From: Gordionus sp. m RMFG-2023
Taxonomy: Eukaryota; Nematomorpha; Gordioida; Chordodea; Parachordodidae
Assembly: GCF_954871325.1 (NCBI RefSeq)
Contig: NC_088776.1
Coordinates: 48,502,569-48,566,568 of the forward strand
Direction of reading: 5' to 3'
DNA length: 64,000 nucleotides
Shown: positions 26,001 through 34,948 of the stretch, one piece after another
Layout: every line of letters starts with the position of its first letter
Position numbering within the stretch: the first letter of the stretch is position 1
Program-made: the position numbers and the translations under genes
Notes under the pieces: generated by a model
Seen by the model: only the letters and a program-made list of their open reading frames with translations
What the model was told of the DNA's origin: nothing
Database searches by the model: none

Positions 26001-26514
26001 TTGATATAGGTAAAATGGTAGTACTAGCAAATGGTGGGAAAAACTAATATTAAAAAAAAGATACATGAAATACAATTCAATTAATATCTTGATGTTAGAC
26101 ATTTATATATTTAGCATAGCTTACAAAGAGGGCTGGAAAATTAAGAACTCCAAATTGTTGACATATATTAGTAGTATCAATATTATCACCACAATTTATT
26201 GCCCCCAGCCTTAAGACATCTGCCCATTCTATAAAATTTAATATTAGAGTTAACTAAACATAAAAATCCCAAAAACCTTTTGTTTCATCAGCAAGACGTT
26301 TCCATACTTTTGAATATTGTTTACAATGAGGGCAATAATGAAGATACCATTTTATATACCATGCATATGGCTTATTGAAAATTAAGGTATCTACATTTGA
26401 ATCATCAAATTCGATTACATTATTAACACCATTATATAATGATAAGCTTTTATCGCAATTGGCATTTAGAAAATTAAAGAGTAACAAGTAAAAAAAATTG
26501 TATGAAAAACCCAT
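7395..26514 (-). CDS. QSOX1: Quiescin sulfhydryl oxidase, ten exons
   Basis: QSOX is a secretory-pathway FAD enzyme that oxidises protein thiols to disulfides, passing electrons to oxygen. Exons, in order of translation: 26514-26277, 26228-26125, 26043-25877, 22162-22075, 14175-13841, 13642-13484, 13378-13229, 13029-12885, 8381-8237, 8020-7395. All junctions are GT..AG and all phases agree, giving 718 residues. Residues 1-18 form a signal peptide. The Trx1 site is CPHC at 61-64. A second, redox-dead Trx region follows, then the HRR helical region (EDLEYALYNML). The Erv/FAD domain begins at WIGCKGS (about 476), with GCREC (CxxC 533-536), FWFWAAHNTVNSRLA and a last CYNC near 667-670. No C-terminal membrane helix is seen. 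An Asn/Arg-rich insert of several dozen residues lies after CREC. The gene symbol is by family; paralogue status is unknown. Confidence 0.9.
8237..8381 (-). CDS. QSOX1: QSOX exon 9: FAD-domain entry
   Basis: Too short to appear as an open frame alone. It encodes HRKWIGCKGSQPTLRGYTCG then LWTLFHTLTV, matching the QSOX signature W-G-C-x-G-S...RG...C.LW.LFH.LTV. Acceptor is CACCAG and donor is CTC/GTAATT. Confidence 0.9.
8382..8936. other. QSOX intron 8 part, with short hAT-like terminal motif
   Basis: Near 8735-8810 the sequence AAAAAAGTAACGCATTC, followed by further GTTACC/GTAAC blocks, resembles the subterminal repeats of some hAT elements. No transposase or partner end was seen. Confidence 0.35.
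8937..10961. mobile_element. 2 kb inverted-repeat element, AGGGCCATTCC family
   Basis: The terminal AGGGCCATTCCATGTTAAAT at the left is matched in inverted form ending at 10961. The arms pair for most of their length: a block with GGAGTTGGTTTTC near 9226-9239 has its complement near 10620-10640, and GGCGCTAT near 9361 has its complement near 10510. A further copy of the subterminal block sits at about 10255-10415. No coding frame was found, so it is non-autonomous. It lies in QSOX intron 8. Confidence 0.75.
11635..12369. mobile_element. 0.7 kb MITE, AGGG(C/T)CATTCC family
   Basis: The left end AGGGTCATTCCATGTCAAAT continues GATCA. The right end is its imperfect complement (GATCAATTTGACTGGAATGA). 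It shares termini with the 8937-10961 element and is inserted in the same QSOX intron. Flanking duplications are unclear. No coding capacity. Confidence 0.75.
12885..13029 (-). CDS. QSOX1: QSOX exon 8: end of HRR helical region
   Basis: Starts in phase 2 after TTTAATAG and ends at CAT/GTAAGA in phase 0. It encodes YGDQRVNQFLTRMKHDLF, which matches the QSOX stretch leading into the FAD domain. Confidence 0.8.
13841..14175 (-). CDS. QSOX1: QSOX exon 5: second thioredoxin-like region
   Basis: It opens in phase 0 after TTCAG with IILDMNGLL and ends at AC/GTATAT in phase 2. Similarity to other QSOX proteins is weak here, as expected for the redox-inactive Trx2 region. Placement rests on splice phase and order. 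Confidence 0.7.
14985..17466 (+). pseudogene. Degenerate hAT transposase (BED finger to dimerisation domain)
   Basis: Homologous blocks occur in order but in shifting frames. An acidic N-terminus begins with ATG at 14985. A BED-type finger (ECRIC, then SNLERHFKRND) lies at about 15880-15965. PFSIIENLGFKKIINLI and the following block lie at 16147-16359, and NDFKDKFIDYVTTSE near 16665. The C-terminal SVEQSFSSLKYIFSD...LNDDILEDI lies at about 17288-17375. Several frameshifts and stops separate these blocks, so it cannot make a full transposase. The gene order and the flanking duplication identify the superfamily securely. Confidence 0.8.
17475..18555. mobile_element. Small foldback/palindromic element interrupted by a SINE
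   Basis: Sequence at 17475-17635 (ATTTGGCCAAAATCATAAAA through TTAGATAATTGAGCA) is matched in inverted orientation at about 18400-18555. The SINE at 17652-18309 occupies the centre, between the arms. Confidence 0.6.
17652..18309 (-). mobile_element. tRNA-derived SINE, minus orientation
   Basis: Read on the minus strand it begins with a tRNA-like head (about 18309-18235) with an A box near TACCTAGTGG and a B box GGTTCAATCC inside a T-arm, CAGG-TTCAATC-CTGG. A body of about 550 bases follows, with several degenerate repeats containing CACCGGAGTAT. The tail is A-rich (T-rich on the plus strand at 17652-17665). ATATCGATAT occurs directly at both ends (17642-17651 and 18310-18319) as a likely target-site duplication. 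The flanks are rich in similar AT motifs, so the duplication is not decisive. Confidence 0.6.
19755..20508 (-). mobile_element. Internally deleted hAT element with transposase C-terminus
   Basis: The ends TAGTGGTGTACCG and ATCGGTACATCCCTA are imperfect complements and resemble the common hAT terminus CAGGGATGTACCGATA. Both ends carry subterminal GGCCGAT.CCGATAT repeats. On the minus strand near 20110-20230 lies SESLFSEAGDIDS followed by HRRRLTFDKFEILVFLKRNL, a hAT dimerisation segment. The rest of the transposase is gone. No convincing 8-bp duplication was found. Confidence 0.7.
20857..21288. mobile_element. Palindromic MITE, TA target
   Basis: The ends ATGTTAACGTCAATGTGTTT and the complement of CATTGACGCTAACACAT flank a 0.43 kb AT-rich body. 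A TA is present at each end, compatible with a Tc1/mariner-type target. Interior stretches (GGAAATGTATTCCAGCATG and GTAGCAAAATTGTTT) recur in the MITEs at 54512 and 59603. Confidence 0.6.
22163..23978. other. QSOX intron 3, uncharacterised
   Basis: AT-rich with a moderately GC stretch at 22280-22870. GGGTTCGAGTTC near 22827 resembles a Pol III B box, but no tRNA fold or SINE boundaries could be supported. No exon-like frame fits the QSOX phases here. Confidence 0.4.
23979..25237. mobile_element. Foldback element with repeated arms
   Basis: The outer ends TGACTAAAATACGCGCCC and GGGCACATATTTTAGTCA are complements. Each arm contains several units of about 180 bases, each with AACTTAGTGGGCTTTTGAAA (or its complement) and AAGCATAATCATATTAAACT. 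The centre is near 24475. Unit boundaries often carry G or C runs, up to about 15 G near 24754. No coding potential. It lies in QSOX intron 3. Confidence 0.75.
26277..26514 (-). CDS. QSOX1: QSOX exon 1: signal peptide and Trx1 active site
   Basis: I chose the ATG at 26514 rather than the in-frame ATG at 26571 because it opens directly into a hydrophobic signal peptide (FFYLLLFNFLNA). The exon ends in phase 1 at a GT and carries WYLHYCPHCKQYSKVWKRLA, the thioredoxin-fold active-site segment. Confidence 0.85.
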
Positions 26515-26639
26515 GTCATTAAAATAATCGGAATGGGATGGGTGAAGAATAGAAAATGCCCCACCTAGCATAAAACAAAAGGAATTATAATAATGAAAAA
26601 AAAATTTTAGAATATAAAAAAAGTTTTCTATTTTTTGTA

Positions 26640-26890
26640 AAAATAATTTTGTTGAGCAAAACTTCTAGTATTTCGAGCAATCATTATGAGCATTCAGGGG
26701 GTGGGCAAGTTTCAAAAAAATGTGCTATTTCCAGTTCAATTTTATTAGCCTCATTATTTTTAGAAGGTATATTATTGAAATAAAAATAGTTACTGGTCCA
26801 AATGCATTAACCCTGTCCTTAAAATAGGCATGTGCTTCATCAAGCAACACGATTTTGCAATTTTGTTTTATCATCATTATCAATTAATGT
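26640..26890 (-). pseudogene. Possible helicase/ATPase exon fragment (DEAH motif)
   Basis: On the minus strand, CKIVLLDEAHAYFKDRVNAF is encoded, with hydrophobic residues then DEAH as in a Walker B box, followed by a GTAACT that could be a donor. Nothing else of a helicase is recognisable around it. It could be a chance frame, a relic exon or part of an unrecognised element. Confidence 0.25.
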
Positions 26891-27620
26891 CGTAAACGTT
26901 TTTATAAAAACATGGACCAAAGCGTGGGAATATATATGACAATTTATGAATCATAGGCTATTAGATATTTTACATTGACTCCACATAATATTATCATTGG
27001 GAGTGGGACAGTGAAGTCTTAGCATATAGGGAAGATTTAAGTGTTAAAACCCAAAAGTTGAATAAGCTATATATTATATTGAATCTTGAATCAAAGATAA
27101 TTGTTTTCAGCGCTAGACTTTAATATTGTTCTTTCCAGATTCTCTTTCATGGTTGTTTTTTGAAGCTTCTAAAGCATTAATTAAACAATGTAAAAAGACT
27201 ACAAGTAGATAGATTGAGAAATAAAGATCGATATTACATTATAAATATTGATGATATTTTTGTAGGTAATATAAATCCGAGTATATTTGATATTTAAGTA
27301 AATTGTCTTTTGTATCATATTTTATCAATCTTATAAATTTAGTCACACCCTTAAAAAAATATCTTTATTCCTTATTTATTCAACACGATTTTTAAAAAAT
27401 ATTTACTCAAATAACTTATTATATAATTTTCTTATATAATCGGATTCAAAGTCACCTTAAACCTAAAGTGCTAAAATTGAGAAATATTGTAAATTATAAG
27501 ATTTATAATGTTGAAAATTTAAAGACTAAATTAAACATAACAATAAGTAAAGCAAGTTATACTGTTGTATATAATATAATATTTTATTATATGAATTGAT
27601 TAAATGAAACTTGTACTTAT
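26890..27620 (+). pseudogene. Decayed duplicate of NDST exon 3 and adjoining intron
   Basis: Sequence from about 26905 is collinear with 55640-56380 of the NDST locus. Matching blocks include TTTTACATTGACTCCA, TATCATTGGGAG, CCAGATTCTCTTTCATG, TATTGATGATATTTTTGTAG and, past the exon end, TATATAATCGGATTCAAAG in the intron. Substitutions and small indels destroy the frame. Because intron sequence is included, this is a segmental genomic duplication and not a processed copy. Confidence 0.9.
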
Positions 27621-27736
27621 ATAAATATATAATAGTGAATTGTTTGAATTCGCAAATTATGTTAATCAATTTAAATTGAAACTTTTTGTCCTGAGCGTTT
27701 TCTTTGTAATAAATAAATAAAAGTTTAATATCTAAT

Positions 27737-27984
27737 TGTAGTAAAGAAGTAATCTATTGTAATATTTTATCATATTATATTTGCCAGTTATATATGATTA
27801 TATATAATTAATATAATAGGTGTTGTTTAACTTCCTAATGTATTATGTACACACCCATCCATTAACGTGTAATTATATATCGCCATTTGTAATTAAGTAC
27901 ACCTTATGGTTAAATTATACTGAATAAAATGTCAATGAAAAATGATACTTATTGTGATTGAATTATAGAAATAAATAAATGTAA
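27737..27984 (+). repeat. Left LTR of Ty3/gypsy fossil
   Basis: Begins TGTAGTAAAGAAG and ends near AAATAAATGTAA. It is matched along its whole length by 34157-34421. Confidence 0.85.
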
Positions 27985-28051
27985 GTTAAAGTGGCGACGA
28001 CGAGGATTCTAATTAAAACAAGTAAGAAAATAGTTATTAATTTTATAAATT

Positions 28052-28609
28052 ATGCCTCAATCCAAAAATACTAGTATAATTGATAAGTTAGAAAAATATC
28101 AAATTAATGGGTCTATACAACGTTGGTTCCAATTTTGGGACGCAACGTTAAGACTAAAGAACTGGACATTAACCGATCAAGAAAATAAGGACCTGTTCAT
28201 AATGAGTTTTGGCTCTGAGGGCATTGACATTCTCGAACAATATTTATTTTCTGAAACCATTCTAACGACTAAATTTGATAAGATAGGGAGTGTCTCGCTA
28301 CATATTTTTGAGAAGAATAAAACCATTTTCGGTAGTAGATTAGACTTCATAAGGTTAATTAGGAATGAGTATGAACCAATTGGAGAGTTCGCTAATAGAA
28401 TCAAAATAACTGCGAAAGCGTGTTGTTTTACGCCGTCAGAAGTTGACGGCCGGTTAAGAAATCAATTTGTTGCGGGTATAGATCTACCAGGTCTCAAAGT
28501 TGAACTTAAGACTAAATATCCTTTAGCATTGGATGTGAACAAAAAGCCCCTGACGTTCCCGTTTGTGCTAGATAGGCCACGGCAACAGAAAATGCTCAAA
28601 ACGAAATGA
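28052..28609 (+). pseudogene. Gag region of Ty3/gypsy fossil
   Basis: A 185-residue Gag-like segment with a helical capsid-type composition (WFQFWDATLRLKNW and so on). Part of the broken element, treated as a fossil. Confidence 0.7.
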
Positions 28610-29025
28610 CTATCAAGAAAGACTTGGTAAATAGTGTCAGACCGCTAGATTGCAAACATAAAATGCCTAATTCACAAGAGCGTGTTAAGAGAGACAATAA
28701 ATATAGGAAGCCTAATAACAAGTTTTACGATAATAAATGTAAGAATTGTACCGGCTGGCATGAAAGATATTTAAGCCCAGCTAAAGACAAAACATGTTTT
28801 AAGTGTCAAAGAACGGGACATTTCGTAGCATGTTGCTGTAGTAAGCCTGTATATCGAAATTTAAACTCAGTGAAACCACATTTTCACTCAAGTGATTCAA
28901 TTAATAATCTCTGGACAAGGGGATTAAATAAAAGGGCAAAGGTCACAGCCAAAATAAATGGACTTTGTGTCACTTTTGATTATGATACAGGAGCACAAGC
29001 CTCAATTATAGGATTATATATTTAG
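28606..29025 (+). pseudogene. Nucleocapsid knuckle and protease region of Ty3/gypsy fossil
   Basis: Contains a CCHC knuckle (CFKCQRTGHFVACC) and a DTGA protease motif in the expected Gag-Pol order. Just downstream, near 29300 and 29347, GATGGGCCG(C/T)TCGAATACA is directly repeated. Confidence 0.75.
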
Positions 29026-29636
29026 GAGAAAATTGGCAAACCACTAACATCTTCCACAAACCCATTAGCAGCCTATGGAGATAAGCCTTTGGATCTTATG
29101 GGTGAAGCCATGATTCGTGTGCAAGTGTGGAAGGAAATTCGCAATTTATCAGTTATTATTATAGAGTCAAATGACCTACCTCTGTTTGGATTGCCATGGA
29201 TTTTAGCATTTGGGTTTGAGTTACCGAGACAGGTAAGCATACAACAGGTTCTCAAAATGAATAGAAAAACAATAACATCAAGTTGCCACCAAACCAACGT
29301 GCCCCGATGGGCCGCTCGAATACAATCGGTGCCCCGCGGGCCGAAGCCCCGATGGGCCGTTCGAATACAATCGATACTCACAGGAATCGAGGATGTCACT
29401 AACGGAAAACTCAATGGGGCATTTGTTAGCTAAACAAGTTAAAGCTGTTTTTAACGGCAAACCAGGGTTGATTCGTAATTTCGCCGTGCGACTCCAATTA
29501 AAAGATACGGCTGTTCCAAAATCGTTTCCAGCTCATCGAGTGCCATTTCCGTTACGCAGAGCGGTTGAACTAGAACTGGATCGCCTTGTATCTGCGGAGA
29601 TTTTGGAGCCCATCAATTCCTCTATAACTAGGGTGC

Positions 29637-30000
29637 AGTGACGTAGCTATGGGGGTGGTTTTCGGGTTTGGACCCCTCCCAGAGCAATTTTAGATTATAC
29701 GTTCAAAAGACTTAAAAGTGACTTTATATCAAATAAATACAATATTTATATTTTTCTGATTTTGATGTCTGTGGAAAGATATTATATTACTATTGAAGTT
29801 ATTCTGGATAGTATTATTATAAAGTCTTTGAGAATAATCTACTAAATTATAATAACATATTATTTATGCATTTAAATAATATATTTATTATATATTATCG
29901 AAGATATGGTTATGATTTTAGGATAAACCTGGCCGAACACCCCCCCCCAGGTTTTTATATGTATGGACCCCCTCTAAGGAAAATTCCTAGCTACGCCACT
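29637..30000. mobile_element. hAT-derived MITE inserted in Ty3/gypsy fossil
   Basis: A 364-bp element with ends AGTGACGTAGCTA and TAGCTACGCCACT, flanked by the 8-bp direct repeat TAGGGTGC (29629-29636 and 30001-30008). No coding capacity. The same family as 5611-5993. Confidence 0.9.
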
Positions 30001-30004
30001 TAGG

Positions 30005-30267
30005 GTGCCATGGGCAACCCCAACAGTAAATGTCAGGAAAAACAATGGCGAGATTTGTATTTGCACAGATTTCAAGGTGAGTTTAAATCCCCATCTATTA
30101 TATGATCATCACGTTATTCCTATGCTGGCTGACTTATTGGTTAAGATTAAAGGGGAGAACCGTTTTATGGTGATAGATTTAAAGGACGCGTATCTACAAA
30201 TGGCCGTTGAGCCAGAGTCCATAGAATATTTTATCATCTCAACACATAAAGGATATTTTCGATACCG
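30005..30267 (+). pseudogene. RT N-terminal part of Ty3/gypsy fossil
   Basis: Reverse transcriptase fingers/palm segment (ICTDFK, FMVIDLKDAYLQMAVE) between the two hAT-type insertions. Confidence 0.8.
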
Positions 30268-30275
30268 AAGGATGC

Positions 30276-32261
30276 AGGAGCGTCTATAGCCTTCACAATC
30301 TCAGGGGGCTCAACTAAAAAAAATTTATGGGGGCGAAGCCCTCCATACCCCCAATTTGCGGGCCTTTGGTCCGCTTTTGCCTGGCCTTCGGCCGGGTTTT
30401 ATATTAATATATTATACTTTTTTAAAATTTGCTAACTCTGAACAATTATTCTGATTTTCATATTTTGTCATTTATTATATTATGCATAAATTGGCATATA
30501 AAAAATGACATAATGCAATAATATAATTCTTAGCAACTACATTGACAAAAGGTTATCAAACTAGTATAGCTCTCTGTTACCATTTTAGACAATTTTTTAT
30601 AGAAAGGACTAATAAGGAAAATTTATTGGCCTAAACCCAATCAACAATTTTTGAAGGAGAGAGTATAAATGACCAATCTAAATCATAAAACTATATGGTG
30701 GTTAGAGCTTCCTCTTAGAAGACATGATGGAAGCTAGATAAGCAATCGAGAAAATTATTGTGAAAATTTCTAAAAGATTATCTTCCATTTTAAATGATAG
30801 ATAAACGACTACACAGCTGACCATTATTGTTTATCTAAAATATGCAATTATATGCTCTCAGCCGTATAGTAATAATCTTAAATTACATAGCAACACAAAT
30901 AATAGATGCTGGTTAATTTGCAGTAATAGCCATGACACTCATGATGTAAACAAATATCAGAATATATATGTTGGATAAATTGATAAAATAAAAACACTAT
31001 AAATCTTTGGAAGAAATAATTATGCAAATATATTGAAGCCTGGAGTTATTTATACGGCAATGCCATATTAGAAATGAAACATTTTCTAACTATAAAATAA
31101 GGACCAGAATGATTTGATGAAACAATTAAGATTTTACATATTGTCGCACCACCATGATATATTATATCTTAAATTAATAGTAGTTTGTAATAATATCAAA
31201 AATATACTTGTATTAAAAATTTAACTCAAGACTGTTTTTCGAAAAAGAAAAAAATAGCTTTCCTAAAAACACGTAAAAAAAGAGAAGAAAATATATCAAA
31301 TTTATTTTATCTATTGCAGGATGAATAATAAAATATTTAATTTTTAAAATTATTTATATCTAAATAGATGGCGTTAAATACTTGAATGCAATTTGTTATC
31401 ATAATTTGTTATCATATTTATTACCAAAACCATTTATTATCAAAACCATTTATTATCAAAACCATTTATTATCAAAACCATTTATTATCAAAACCATTTA
31501 TTATCAAAACCATTTATTATCAAAACCATTTATTATCAAAACCATTTATTATCAAAACCATTTATTATCAAAACCATTTTTTAGTAAAATTTAATAGTAA
31601 AATTTATTATAATATTAACTGTAATATATTATATAACTGTCAAATACGTCTATAAAAGTGGCATTATATCTAATATTTTATAAACAACTGTATAGTAGAG
31701 GATTATAAACTATATCTACTACCTTGAAAATATTTTTAAGGTATGATAATAAAATTTAATAAATATACAGTTGTTTAGTCATTTTGAACTCGGCTAATTA
31801 CAATATTAAATTTGTTAATTTTCAAATAATATATGATTATATATATTTAATTAGGGTTAAATAATAATTTAAATAATAAAAGTCAATTAAACTTCAACTG
31901 TTAAGTTAAAGCTAAATTAATATTTAGTGAGTTATTGATATTGTATTTTTTAATACAGAATTTGATTGCAAGCTGACATAGTGAAAATATAATTTATATG
32001 TATTAATCTAATCTAATAATTAAAATAATATTCATTTAATAAAAATTTAAATATTATTTTCTAAATAATAAAATTATATCTATATATTACTTAATGGAAT
32101 TATAAAAGAAATCATTCAGTTGGCAATCAAAAAAATTTATTTTTAGTTCAAGGGGATATTAAGAAGCCATTAAAAAAAAATTTTTTGCTTCAAGGGGCTA
32201 TTCAAATTTTTCAGGGGGCTCGAGCCCCTGCGCACTCCCCCCCCCCTAGCGACGCCACTGA
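30276..32261. mobile_element. 2 kb non-autonomous hAT-type element inserted in Ty3/gypsy fossil
   Basis: Flanked by AAGGATGC (30268-30275 and 32262-32269), an 8-bp duplication. The right end CTAGCGACGCCACT(G) matches the hAT-type GCGTCGC end, while the left end is more diverged. The left subterminal has GC hairpins (GGCCTTCGGCC). The interior from about 31365 is homologous to the 34949-35990 element but contains an expanded 16-bp minisatellite. No coding capacity. Confidence 0.8.
31421..31577. repeat. 16-bp minisatellite (ACCATTTATTATCAAA)n
   Basis: About ten near-perfect head-to-tail copies. It generates spurious open frames of YYQNH/LLSKPF repeats in several frames. Confidence 0.95.
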
Positions 32262-34156
32262 AAGGATGCCGTTTGAACTTTCATGCGCACCAACTATTTT
32301 CCAGCGTTACATGGACAATGTTTTGAAAGATTGCCCGATGACTGGAGTGTATTTGGACGATGTAATTATCTCCGGCAAAAATGACGCCGAACATCTGGCT
32401 AATTTAAAAATAGTACTCGATAGGCTGCAGAAAGAGGCCTCAAAGCTAAATTTAAAAAAGTCCAATTTCTACGGAAATCTGTTTCGTTTTTAGGTATCGT
32501 TATCGACCAAAATGGGATACATACAAGCGAAGAGAAAGTTAAAGCAATCCAGGCCGCACCTAACCACAAGAATGTTCATCAGTTACGTTAATTTCTTGGA
32601 CTTGTCACGTATCATGAACGGTTCATTACCAAGAAAAATTCCACAACTTTATCTGCGGTCGAAAATTTATACTTCGGACAGACCATAAACCCTTGGAACG
32701 GTTGTTCGGAGAAAATAGGGATCTGCCAAAGATATCGAACAATCGCTGACACGTTGGGCCTGGAAGATGGACGCTTACAACTTTAGCGTGGATTATAAAT
32801 CTGGTCGTGAGAAAGTTATAGCAGACTCCTTATCTAGGCTACCGCTCCACGATATCCTACCTAATCGGGATACCAAGCATGCATTGGCGATTCGGAACGT
32901 AAACCTAGAGGATATGCAGGTCCTATAAGGAAATCTGCCCAAGAATTCAATTAAAAATCCAATACTAAAGTGAGTGGCACAACATATTGAGCAAGGGTGG
33001 AGAGGCTTTAATCGGAAAGAAGAACCGGAGCTAGCAATCTTTCACACCCAACGAGAGGAATTAACAGTAGACAGGGGAATAGTTGAATGAAATGGTAGAT
33101 TGATAATCCCTACGAAACTTAGGAATTGTTGGAAACACTACATCAGGGATCCGGGAATAAACGCGATGAAATCTATTTTTTCGGTTGTATTGTTGGTGGC
33201 CGAAATGCGAAGAGGACATAGAACGGTATATAAAGCTGTGTGATGTCAAAAAAATCGACCAAACATAATGGAGTTACCACTATACTCATGGAATTGTACC
33301 AAAGAGCCATGGGAGCTTATACATCTAGATTTTGCGGGACCGGTTAACACTTTATTGACACTTTATATTAGCTAGTGGGAGTAGGTTCAAACCTAAAATG
33401 GGCTGAGGTAGACCTGATGATAAACACATCGGCAAGGAGATGATAACGAGATTAAAGAAGTGGTTTGCTACCTTTATGGTACCTAAAAGCATTGTAACGG
33501 ATAATGGACCTCAATTTATTTCAATAGAATTAAAGCGATTTGTGAAGAAAACAACATTTGCCATATTCGCTCAACGCCGTACCACCCGAAGACAAATGGG
33601 CAGGCGGAACGAACCATTCGAACCTTAAAAGGGAGGTATTATGCCAGTCGAGAATCAATAAATGACCCGCAAGAGGCGTTGACTCAAACGGTAGCAGCGT
33701 ATAGGCTGGGAGAACATAGTTCGACGGGTAGGTCACCAGCGAAGATTATGTTCGGTCGTCAAATAAGAACTAATCTAGACTGTGCTAGACCAGAGGTGGG
33801 AAAGGAGATTGATAAAGAATGATAAAAAAATCAAGAACGTGATACACATTCTAATTTTAGGGAATTTGACGTTGGTCAGCATGTGTGGGTAAGGAATGAA
33901 ACCTACTAAGGGTTGGAGAGAAGGGGTGATTCAGGATAGAAAGGGATTATATTCCTATGTAGTCAAGACCACAGATCGTGTAATACGAAAATATGCTGAC
34001 CAGCTAAGGGACCGTTTGATATCAGATACGACGTAGCGCGTGATCGCTGACAGCGATCGGAGAGAGTGTGATACCCCAAGGCGAGGGCGGACACATAAGC
34101 CCCCGAAACGAATGATTGAAGAGATATAGACATCTCTCAATTAACGTAGAGGGAAA
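32262..34156 (+). pseudogene. RT palm, RNase H and integrase regions of Ty3/gypsy fossil
   Basis: RT with YLDDVIISG near 32347-32376, an RNase H end region near 32660-32720, and integrase blocks including LDFAGPVN near 33327 and SIVTDNGPQFIS near 33489. Broken; parts named by position only. Confidence 0.8.
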
Positions 34157-34421
34157 TGTAGTAAAGAAGTCATCTATTGTAATATTTTATCATATTATAT
34201 TTGCCAGTTATATATGATTATATATATATATATATATTTACGATTAATATAATAGGTGTTGTTTAACTTCCTAATGTATTATGTACACACCCATCCATTA
34301 ACGTGTAATTATATATCGCCATTTGTAATTAAGTTGCACCTTATGGTTAAATTATACTGAATAAAATGTCAATGAAAACTGATACTTATTGTGATTGAAT
34401 TATAGAAATAAATAAATGTAA
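34157..34421 (+). repeat. Right LTR of Ty3/gypsy fossil
   Basis: Matches 27737-27984, with a longer TA tract near 34214-34240. Confidence 0.85.
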
Positions 34422-34699
34422 ATAATGGTTCTACCTTCGTTAAACTAATTGCCTCTTATTTATTTCTGCAAGCCATCATTGCTAAAGCTGATTAAAATTG
34501 ACAAATAATTTTTTGACATTTATAATAATGGTAGCTTAAATTATAGAAACCAAATCTTGGTAGGTCCCACCTTACTTTTCAAACTCTGTTAAAATTCTCT
34601 TAAAAAAATTTTATCAAAATGTTATTAAAAAATCTATATTTGCATATCAAAACATAACCGTCCTTGAGTGGTCCTCTTATTGAGATTTGAATATAAATC

Positions 34700-34900
34700 C
34701 AAATGTTATTTTTTTTTAAATTTATTATAATTTAATTATTAAAATTAGGAATTGATAAATTTTCAAACCAGAATAAGGAAAAGGGGTATAACGAATTTTA
34801 CAATCAATCTTAGATTTTGTAGGAATCTATACAAAAAGATCTTCGCAATTGGGTTATGACTATTTATTAAGTGAGCTGAAGAAATTATTAAATAAAAATA
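34700..34900 (+). pseudogene. Decayed duplicate of NDST exon 4
   Basis: Collinear with NDST exon 4 (57344-57473). Shared blocks include TTTTCAAACCAGAATAAGGA, AAAAGGGGT, TTTTACAATCAATCTT, AAAAGATCTTCGCAATTGGG and the donor region TTAAGTGAG. The GYSG motif is lost and the frame is disturbed. Together with 26890-27620 it shows that one duplicated NDST segment was split by the Ty3/gypsy insertion. Confidence 0.9.
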
Positions 34901-34948
34901 TTCTAATATAATTTATTATATAACAAAAGAAATTTAAAACTCTTAGCC

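Larger units (their letters stand above)
27737..34421 (+). mobile_element. Ty3/gypsy LTR retrotransposon fossil
   Basis: Flanked by direct LTRs (27737-27984 and 34157-34421) that are nearly identical apart from a TA-microsatellite length difference and a few substitutions, so the insertion is fairly young. A primer-binding-like GTGGCGACGACGAGG follows the left LTR. Parts in order: gag (28052 on), CCHC knuckle, aspartic protease, RT with YLDD, RNase H, integrase. This order is that of Ty3/gypsy. The coding region is broken in several places and is interrupted by two hAT-type insertions (29637-30000 and 30276-32261). It lies inside the NDST partial duplicate. Confidence 0.9.

Noticed and set aside
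31421-31577. Regular short repeats resembling a CRISPR array
   Set aside because: Repeats are contiguous with no spacers, and the context is a eukaryotic transposon.
31382-31655. Two overlapping open frames of repeated YYQNHLLSKPFIIKTI type
   Set aside because: They are translations of the 16-bp minisatellite inside a non-autonomous hAT-type element, open in more than one frame for that reason.
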